Part shown: positions 42,738 to 47,749 of the stretch, one piece after another
Layout of the letters: each line of letters starts with the position of its first letter
Numbering within the stretch: the first letter of the stretch is position 1
Assembly (NCBI GenBank): GCA_016935015.1
Contig: JAFGRT010000075.1
Coordinates: 1-47,749, forward strand
Reading direction: 5' to 3'
Length of the DNA stretch: 47,749 nucleotides
From: Acidobacteriota bacterium
Lineage (GTDB): Bacteria; Acidobacteriota; JAAYUB01
Notes under the pieces: generated by a model
The model's database searches: none
What the model saw: the letters and a program-made list of their open reading frames with translations, nothing else
Told to the model about the DNA's origin: nothing
Program-made: the position numbers and the translations under genes

Positions 42738-43370
42738 TCAGACGATCTCGCCGGGGGGGGAGGGCGGCCGGATTCCCCGCAGCAGACAGGTGCAAAAATG
42801 GTCGATCACTCGGGCATACGGGACGCGCTCGCGGTCCAGATACCATTGCAAAAAAAGACCATCCAGCATTCCGACGATGGCTGCAGCCAGCAACTCCGGA
42901 CGGACATCGGAGCGAAATTCCTGTTTGGCCATACCCTCCTCGATAACGTCCATAAACAACCGTCGGGCGTTCTCGTACGACTTCTTGAATTCCAGCGTGT
43001 AGATGTTGGCTGAATCGCCCTGCCGAAACGCCTCGGCCCAATAGTCGCTCAAGAGATTGAGCTCCGCCATGGCCCCCTCCTGCTCCAGGAAGGAAAATGC
43101 GTCGATCATCCGCCGCAGCTTGTCGGCCGGAGGAATTCTCAGGACGGCAATACCGAAGATAATCGATTCGATATGCCGCAACAGAAACAGCAGAGCCTCA
43201 TGAATCAGCATTGCCTTGCTCGGAAAATATTCGTAGACGGTCCCCTTGCCGATGCCCGCCGCCACGGCGATTTCGGCAATGGTCGCCCCGTTGAATCCCT
43301 TCCGCCGGAACACCTGCAGCGCTGCGGCGATGATGGTTTCCCGTTTTTTTTCTTTGGCAGTGTCGGACAT
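42738..43370 (-). CDS. TetR/AcrR-family transcriptional regulator
   Basis: A 210-residue repressor. The N-terminal helix-turn-helix is TIIAAALQVFRRKGFNGATI followed by AEIAVAAGIGKGTVYEYFPS and KAMLIHEALLFLL, the standard TetR HTH (GxxxTTxxxIAxxAGVSKGxxYxHF form). The C-terminal ligand domain is all helical and closes with MLDGLFLQWYLDRERVPYA. A run of eight C (minus strand) lies in the last codons. The gene opens the export operon. An 18-bp perfect palindrome sits between its promoter and start codon, so it should repress itself and the five genes behind it. The start is ATG at 43370, with AAAGG close upstream; in-frame upstream codons up to 43502 lie beyond the promoter and are not used. Confidence 0.92.
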   Translation of the reverse strand: MSDTAKEKKRETIIAAALQVFRRKGFNGATIAEIAVAAGIGKGTVYEYFPSKAMLIHEALLFLLRHIESIIFGIAVLRIPPADKLRRMIDAFSFLEQEGAMAELNLLSDYWAEAFRQGDSANIYTLEFKKSYENARRLFMDVIEEGMAKQEFRSDVRPELLAAAIVGMLDGLFLQWYLDRERVPYARVIDHFCTCLLRGIRPPSPPGEIV

Positions 43371-43383
43371 GACCTTTTTTTCC

Positions 43384-43401
43384 CGACCGACCGGTCGGTC
43401 G
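43384..43401. promoter_or_regulatory. Perfect 18-bp palindromic operator for the TetR regulator
   Basis: CGACCGACCGGTCGGTCG is a perfect inverted repeat. It lies just after the predicted transcription start and 14 bp before the tetR start codon, the expected place for an autoregulatory TetR operator. Confidence 0.75.
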
Positions 43402-43410
43402 ATTTGCCCT

Positions 43411-43439
43411 ATCTTACACTTCGGGAGGGTGTCCGTCAA
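43411..43439 (-). promoter_or_regulatory. Sigma-70 promoter of the tetR-lolA-ABC-barrel operon
   Basis: On the minus strand TTGACG (43434-43439), a 17-bp spacer and TAAGAT (43411-43416). Transcription would start near 43404, so the palindrome covers roughly +3 to +20. Confidence 0.7.
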
Positions 43440-43510
43440 GAAAAAACCGCCCCCGGCCACCTTGTGATCGACCTCCAAATACATTGATTTTTCTGCCATC
43501 ACCCGGTAGA

Positions 43511-44572
43511 ATGACCCCGCTGCAACAACAGCAGCCGGGTTGCCCGGATTTCATGGACACCTGGATGGATGCATTGGCCCACGATCCGCCCACATTGAAG
43601 AATGACACGGCCAACCGGCCGAATGTCACCATCGTCATTCCCTCTTATCGGAGTGAACGGACGCTGGCGGCCGTTCTGGAGCGCCTCACTCGGGAACTGC
43701 CGGCGGCGGTTCGGGAAGTCCTGGTCGTTGAAAGCGGCGGTCGGCCTGCCGTCACCGATATCTGCCACCGGTTCGCGGCCGTCCGTGTGATGAACTCATC
43801 CCGGCGCCTTTCGCCCGGTGCCGCCAGGAACACCGGCGCTCGGGCGACGGAGAGCGATTTTATCCTTTTTCTGGATGCGGATTGCATGCCGGCTCCGGGT
43901 TGGGGGATCTGGCTTGCCGAACTGCTCGGGGCGGGACATCCGGTCATGTCGGCCGCCATCGACAACGGCACACCGCACAGCTGGGCCGGCAGCGTGCAAT
44001 TCTGGCTTGAATTCATGGATTTCTCTCCCTGCAATGCGGCTGGTCGCCGGCCTTTTATATCAACATATTGTCTCCTGTGCCGCCGTGACGTCTACGAGGC
44101 CACAGCCGGTTTCCAGGAAGACTATTTCATGGGTGAGGACATCATCTTTTCTTATCAACTCGGGCGACTCGGCTACCCTCTCTTCTTCAGCAACCGGTGG
44201 CAGGTCAGGCACCTGAACCGGACTCGGTTCGGAGAAGTTTTTCCCCATCTTTATCGTCTTGGATGGTGGAGTTCCCTTGTACGCTCGGGATATCCGGAAG
44301 TCCGCGGCTCTTTCCTCCGACATTCACCCTTTCTGATCCCGATCCTGATCCCCTTCCGCTACGCCCGCTTGTGCCGCCGGCTGTTTACCAGCTCCCGGCT
44401 GACAAGGTGCGCCAAAATGGTCGTCGCTCTCCTCGCCTGGCCGTCCCTCACCGTCTGGTGCGCCGGCTTCATGAAAGGAATGATCCGGTCCCTGCTCGCG
44501 AACAAACGCCGTCCGGCCACCGGCATCCATCCCGAGACTCAGCCAACGGTCTATCACCAAGGGAAAAAGTAG
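43511..44572 (+). CDS. Family 2 glycosyltransferase
   Basis: A 353-residue GT-A fold glycosyltransferase. The nucleotide-sugar-binding strand is VTIVIPSYRSERTLAAVLER; SPGAARNTGARATESDFILF leads into the metal-binding FLDADCMPAPG (D-x-D). The acceptor half has YCLLCRRDVYEATAGF, then EDYFMGEDIIFSYQLGRLGY (the E-D catalytic base motif) and FSNRWQVRHLNRT. The C terminus contains a hydrophobic segment (KMVVALLAWPSLTVWCAGF) that may anchor it to the membrane. No clear ribosome site is seen; ATG 43511 is used, with ATG 43553 as an alternative. It diverges from the TetR operon and is followed 18 nt later by a second glycosyltransferase gene, so they share a transcript and probably a glycan. The sugar is unknown. 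Confidence 0.85.
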   Translation: MTPLQQQQPGCPDFMDTWMDALAHDPPTLKNDTANRPNVTIVIPSYRSERTLAAVLERLTRELPAAVREVLVVESGGRPAVTDICHRFAAVRVMNSSRRLSPGAARNTGARATESDFILFLDADCMPAPGWGIWLAELLGAGHPVMSAAIDNGTPHSWAGSVQFWLEFMDFSPCNAAGRRPFISTYCLLCRRDVYEATAGFQEDYFMGEDIIFSYQLGRLGYPLFFSNRWQVRHLNRTRFGEVFPHLYRLGWWSSLVRSGYPEVRGSFLRHSPFLIPILIPFRYARLCRRLFTSSRLTRCAKMVVALLAWPSLTVWCAGFMKGMIRSLLANKRRPATGIHPETQPTVYHQGKK

Positions 44573-44590
44573 AGCAACCGCTCCAATTGT

Positions 44591-47206
44591 ATGGATTCAG
44601 GCAATGAAAAATCATGGATGACCTTCGATGTGCACCTGGATGCGGGGCGCATCATTCCGGGGGAAACGCCGTACCCTCTGCGAGGAATTCGGGTCCGGAT
44701 ATGGCGACATGGTGGAATCATCCAGACCCTGTCATGGAAAACGAAAGATCCACCGGAACCGCCGTACAAATTGCTGCGGGACATGGTACTGGACCTTCAT
44801 TATCGAGGGTTCATGACCGCCCGTTTGATCCCCGGTCGACCGGAAGCGCCCGCGGCCGTGACCGCCGCTTCGGGAAAGGTGTATCGCTGGCAGTTCCACA
44901 ACGAGTCATTCTTTGCTGCTCGGCCGGATTTTGAGTTCCTCCTGCCGGAACTTTCAGATCAACGGCTGGCCCGGCTGATGGTTCAGCCGCCATGTCCCTC
45001 CATTCGCCATCCCCAACATACCGCCGCCGGAACACCCGTCACACCGGTTTTCTTCACCATCGTTACAGAAAAAACGGAGCGGTCACTCCCTGAACTCATG
45101 CACCAGCGCGCCATCCTGTTCCGGTTGGGGAGACATTTGCCTGCTTCACCGGTCATACAGGCCGCCGGGAATATCACGGAAGTAATTTGTCAAAAATATG
45201 ATTTGTCGACCGTAGGCGGCTTACTGCGAGAGATCGTCGGTGACGACCTGGTTTTTTTCATCGTCGGTGACGTTTCCGAAACACCCCCTCTCCGGCTTTC
45301 TTCCCAGTTTGCTCTGGGCTTCAGGGAAGGAGCCCACATCGTCTTCCCGAACGTCCGGTGGGCGACCGTTGACGCAGCTGACCGGCTTGCGGAAATCCAT
45401 CACGCCGTCACGCCGCTGGCGCACATGGGTTTCATTCCCCCCGAAGAGATCACACGGCCGCATCCGTTCATCACCGCTCAACTCCGCTACCGTTCACTGG
45501 CCTTCTGTTGCCGGCCCGACACCTGGCTCAGCCTGCTGCCCTTTCAGCGCGTCGTCCTCCATCCCGGCTCTTCCCTGGTTGAAGGATTCACAGAATTTCT
45601 GCTCCATGGCGCCCGGGAACGTGCCGGTTTCTTTTACGCACCCGACACATCCATCCGCTTCGCCGTCCGGCGGCCGCTGGCGTCGTGGCTCGCCTGGACA
45701 TCAGCCTGCCGCCTGGCCGCCTGCGCCGGCCGGTACTCGCGAGGCCGGCGTCATCACTGGGATATTCATCAGCAACCGACTGACAACAGGGAGCGACCGC
45801 CGGCGGCGGAGACGCCCAGCCCGACCAAAAGGGCACCCTGTATTCCCCGACAACTGGCCGCTCTGGCCGTGGCCGCGCGGTCCTTCGCCGGATGGACCGC
45901 GCCGCCCTATTTCCCCGTGCCGGTCGAACCGATGGGCGCCGCACGATATGACTTGTTCACCGGTGAAACCGTCATCGATGCGTCGCCGGTCGCTCCCCGC
46001 TTTCTGCACTGCCGGATCTTCATGAACGGGCAGCCGTGTGGTCTTTTGGGTTTGCCGCTATTTTCCGCGCCGCCCGACCCGGCGGTATTCGGCGCCCGGA
46101 TCCGCGCCGAATTTTTCCGCTGGTACGCCGACCGCTGGCTGCGCCACCTGGCCCAGCGGGAGTTCGATGCACTCGAGGCGCCCCCCCCCCCGACGGCAAT
46201 CGGTGCCGACGCAACCGAACCATCGGTCCAGGTCACGGCCCTTCCCCGGCTGGAAGTCGTTCTGGCCACCCACGACCGCCCCGCCCAGTTCAGGCGCGTC
46301 GTGGGATCGCTGCGGCAGCAGCAGCTACCGGTGAAGCTCCGGGTGGTGGACAGCAATCCGCTCACCTCCCAGACCCGCGAATTTTGCCGTGCCCACGATA
46401 TCCCGTATCTGTTGAGTCCGCCGCCGGGAAAAAGCCGCGCGGTAAATCTTGGAATCCGTGCTTCGACTGCCGACATTTTACTCTTTATTGACGATGACGC
46501 CGTGGCTCATCCGGAATGGTCGGAGCAGCTGCGTGCCGGCTTCTGTCACCCCGGGGTGATGTGCGTCACCGGCCTGGCCTTGCCGCTGGAGACCACCACA
46601 CCGGCCCAGTATTATTTCGAAACCCACATGGAAGAATACGAAATGGGCGGCTTGCGCCGGGGGTATACGGAACGGGAATACCGCCGGCCGTACCCTTTCT
46701 ATCGCTGCTCCCATGCCGGTACCGGCGCCTGCATGGCCATTCGCCGGGAGGCCTTCGACCGGATCGGCCTTTTCGCCCAGACTCTGAGTCCCGGCACGCC
46801 CTGCCGAGCCGGTGAAGAGGTGGATTTTTTCTTCCGGCTGCTGAAAGCGGATTTCTCCATCGTGTACAACCCACGCGCCATGGTGTGGCATGACCACCGG
46901 CGGAAAATGTCGCAGCTGACCCGTCTCATCTTCAACTACGGGGTTAGTACCGGCTCGTTCTCCACCCGCTGGTTTCTGCGGGAACGGGGCTTCCGGTCAC
47001 TGTACTATCTGTGGCGCTGGAATATCGTGGGGCTTACCTGCCATGCCCTGCGCGGCCGGACCGGCTACCCCACCGGCCTGCTGTTGCGCGAGGTGGCGGG
47101 CGTCATGGCCGGGCCGGCGTATTATGCTTCCTCCTGCGCCGCCCAGGCCTATCTCGATCGCCGGATGCGCCGGCACCCTCCCCCGCCGACGGATCACCAC
47201 GGATGA
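44591..47206 (+). CDS. Large duplicated accessory-GT2 glycosyltransferase
   Basis: An 871-residue protein built as two similar halves. Residues about 30-80 (RGIRVRIWRHGGIIQTLSW, then LLRDMVLDLHYRGF) and about 470-520 (FLHCRIFMNGQPCGLLGLPL, then IRAEFFRWYADRWL) look like the same small accessory domain. The second half goes on to a full GT2 domain (about 553-800): LEVVLATHDRPAQFRRVV, GKSRAVNLGIRASTADILLF, the catalytic IDDDAV at 633-638, GTGACMAIRREAFDRIG and PCRAGEEVDFFFRLLKADFS. The first half has an equivalent but eroded region (about 150-360), with LVFFIVGDVSE where D-D-D should be, so it is probably inactive. An 11-C tract lies at codons 531-534 just before the active domain. The start ATG lacks a ribosome site. 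It follows another GT2 gene by 18 nt. Confidence 0.8.
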   Translation: MDSGNEKSWMTFDVHLDAGRIIPGETPYPLRGIRVRIWRHGGIIQTLSWKTKDPPEPPYKLLRDMVLDLHYRGFMTARLIPGRPEAPAAVTAASGKVYRWQFHNESFFAARPDFEFLLPELSDQRLARLMVQPPCPSIRHPQHTAAGTPVTPVFFTIVTEKTERSLPELMHQRAILFRLGRHLPASPVIQAAGNITEVICQKYDLSTVGGLLREIVGDDLVFFIVGDVSETPPLRLSSQFALGFREGAHIVFPNVRWATVDAADRLAEIHHAVTPLAHMGFIPPEEITRPHPFITAQLRYRSLAFCCRPDTWLSLLPFQRVVLHPGSSLVEGFTEFLLHGARERAGFFYAPDTSIRFAVRRPLASWLAWTSACRLAACAGRYSRGRRHHWDIHQQPTDNRERPPAAETPSPTKRAPCIPRQLAALAVAARSFAGWTAPPYFPVPVEPMGAARYDLFTGETVIDASPVAPRFLHCRIFMNGQPCGLLGLPLFSAPPDPAVFGARIRAEFFRWYADRWLRHLAQREFDALEAPPPPTAIGADATEPSVQVTALPRLEVVLATHDRPAQFRRVVGSLRQQQLPVKLRVVDSNPLTSQTREFCRAHDIPYLLSPPPGKSRAVNLGIRASTADILLFIDDDAVAHPEWSEQLRAGFCHPGVMCVTGLALPLETTTPAQYYFETHMEEYEMGGLRRGYTEREYRRPYPFYRCSHAGTGACMAIRREAFDRIGLFAQTLSPGTPCRAGEEVDFFFRLLKADFSIVYNPRAMVWHDHRRKMSQLTRLIFNYGVSTGSFSTRWFLRERGFRSLYYLWRWNIVGLTCHALRGRTGYPTGLLLREVAGVMAGPAYYASSCAAQAYLDRRMRRHPPPPTDHHG
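46181..46191 (+). repeat. Poly-C tract of 11 inside the glycosyltransferase gene
   Basis: Eleven consecutive C encode a Pro run in the linker before the catalytic GT2 domain. Gain of one C would move reading to a frame stopping at 46491; loss of one C would stop at 46334. Both remove the active site. Confidence 0.85.
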
Positions 47207-47338
47207 AACCTCCGCCGGATGGACTCACCGGCTGGTGCTCCCGTATCCCCCCCCAGCTTCGGGTGGATAAGAGCCATGTCACAAAAAAATACGGGCCACC
47301 GGAGATCGCCCCGGCCGGAGCGATTCACCCGGCGTCCA

Positions 47339-47749
47339 TCAGGAGATGTGGCAGGATACGCCACCGTTTTTCTCATAGTAACGCTGGTGATATTCCTCCG
47401 CCCGCCAGAACGGCGTCGCCGGGACGATCTCCGTGACGATGGGTCGGAAATAATCACCCTCCGCCTGCAAGCGCTGTTTGACTTTCCGCGCGGTTCGTTC
47501 CTGCGCCTCATCATGGAAGAACACCACCGAGCGGTATTGGGTCCCCACATCCGGTCCCTGCCGGTTCGGCGTCGTCGGATCATGGATCTTCCAGAATGAT
47601 TCCAGTAATTGTTCGTAGGAAATCACCGCCGGATCGTATTCCACCTGAACGACCTCGGCGTGGCCGGTATGGCCGGTGCAAACCTGCTTATAGGAAGGAT
47701 TTTCCTTGGTGCCTCCCATGTATCCGACCGCGGTGTCGCGAACGCCGTC
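47339..47749 (-). CDS. msrA: Peptide methionine sulfoxide reductase A (C-terminal part)
   Basis: The gene enters from the right edge, so the N terminus with the catalytic G-C-F-W motif is outside the window. The visible 136 residues start DGVRDTAVGYMGGTKENPSY and continue with VCTGHTGHAEVVQVEYDP (the GHAEVV substrate-site motif), FWKIHDPTTPNRQGPDVGTQ and YRSVVFFHDEAQ, all diagnostic for MsrA. After FWRAEEYHQRYYEKN it ends GGVSCHIS, with the usual C-terminal Cys. It reduces methionine-S-sulfoxide in oxidised proteins. It converges on the large glycosyltransferase gene, leaving 132 bp with an 8-C run and nothing else recognisable. Confidence 0.95.
   Translation of the reverse strand, partial: DGVRDTAVGYMGGTKENPSYKQVCTGHTGHAEVVQVEYDPAVISYEQLLESFWKIHDPTTPNRQGPDVGTQYRSVVFFHDEAQERTARKVKQRLQAEGDYFRPIVTEIVPATPFWRAEEYHQRYYEKNGGVSCHIS

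Noticed and set aside
42753-42760. An 8-G run near the end of the TetR gene, and an 8-C run at about 47247-47254
   Set aside because: Runs of eight are not unusual at this GC content. The first affects only the last codons and the second lies between genes, so neither is offered as a switch.
1-47749. CRISPR arrays, IS elements, phage genes, integrase sites, tRNA or rRNA genes
   Set aside because: I saw no regular spacer repeats, no transposase or integrase motifs, no tRNA T-loop with matching acceptor ends in the gaps, and no rRNA-like stretches.

Overview
The window is 47.7 kb of GC-rich bacterial chromosome with dense coding and no phage, plasmid, IS, CRISPR, rRNA or tRNA features that I can see. 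It contains an outer-membrane beta-barrel, a LolA-like periplasmic carrier and secreted enzymes, so the host is a diderm. The gmk-rpoZ-coaBC cluster, a very short omega subunit, an EF-P with a PGNLRG loop tip, a PATAN (DUF4388) protein, a TPR-GGDEF protein and a membrane Ser/Thr kinase together fit Acidobacteriota or a close relative. That is an inference from gene content, not a proven assignment.

Layout. 1-579: the start of a secreted C69 dipeptidase (minus strand, cut by the window edge). 1027-3165: phosphate butyryltransferase and an aminotransferase, closed by a clear intrinsic terminator. 3402-5854: a glutamine synthetase-like enzyme translationally coupled to an amidohydrolase, i.e. 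the two halves of FluG. 5874-9696 (minus): a PATAN/roadblock-like protein, a GT-C glycosyltransferase and a secreted glutathione peroxidase. 9958-12693: a stand-alone SpoT-type HD protein followed by a nucleoside hydrolase-FmdE fusion. 12739-16222: a secreted DUF2252 protein, an unknown protein, a degenerate HMA protein and a Cu/Zn permease.

16438-23003 is a housekeeping run in tight or overlapping arrangement: gmk, rpoZ, coaBC, era, a family-4 uracil-DNA glycosylase and priA. A membrane Ser/Thr kinase (minus) and a metallo-beta-lactamase/double-rhodanese protein (plus) then diverge from a shared region with two recognisable promoters; a small membrane protein and a methyltransferase follow the latter. 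28446-29074 holds no gene I can support. 29075-34143 has a small membrane protein, a TPR-GGDEF diguanylate cyclase, an alpha/beta hydrolase with a Cys nucleophile, a 4-oxalocrotonate-type tautomerase and a PAS protein ending in a Cys4 motif. 34590-37143 carries efp behind a terminator-like leader hairpin, a decayed SnoaL-like pseudogene, a methyltransferase and an OsmC protein.

The most system-like part is 37252-43440. A TetR regulator with its own promoter and an 18-bp perfect palindrome leads a six-gene minus-strand operon: TetR, LolA-like carrier, two MacB/LolCE-type permeases, ATPase, outer-membrane beta-barrel. It looks like a self-contained trans-envelope lipid or lipoprotein export route. 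Divergent from it lie two glycosyltransferase genes. The second encodes a duplicated accessory-GT2 protein with an 11-C homopolymer placed just before its only catalytically competent domain, a possible phase-variation switch. The window ends in a partial msrA.
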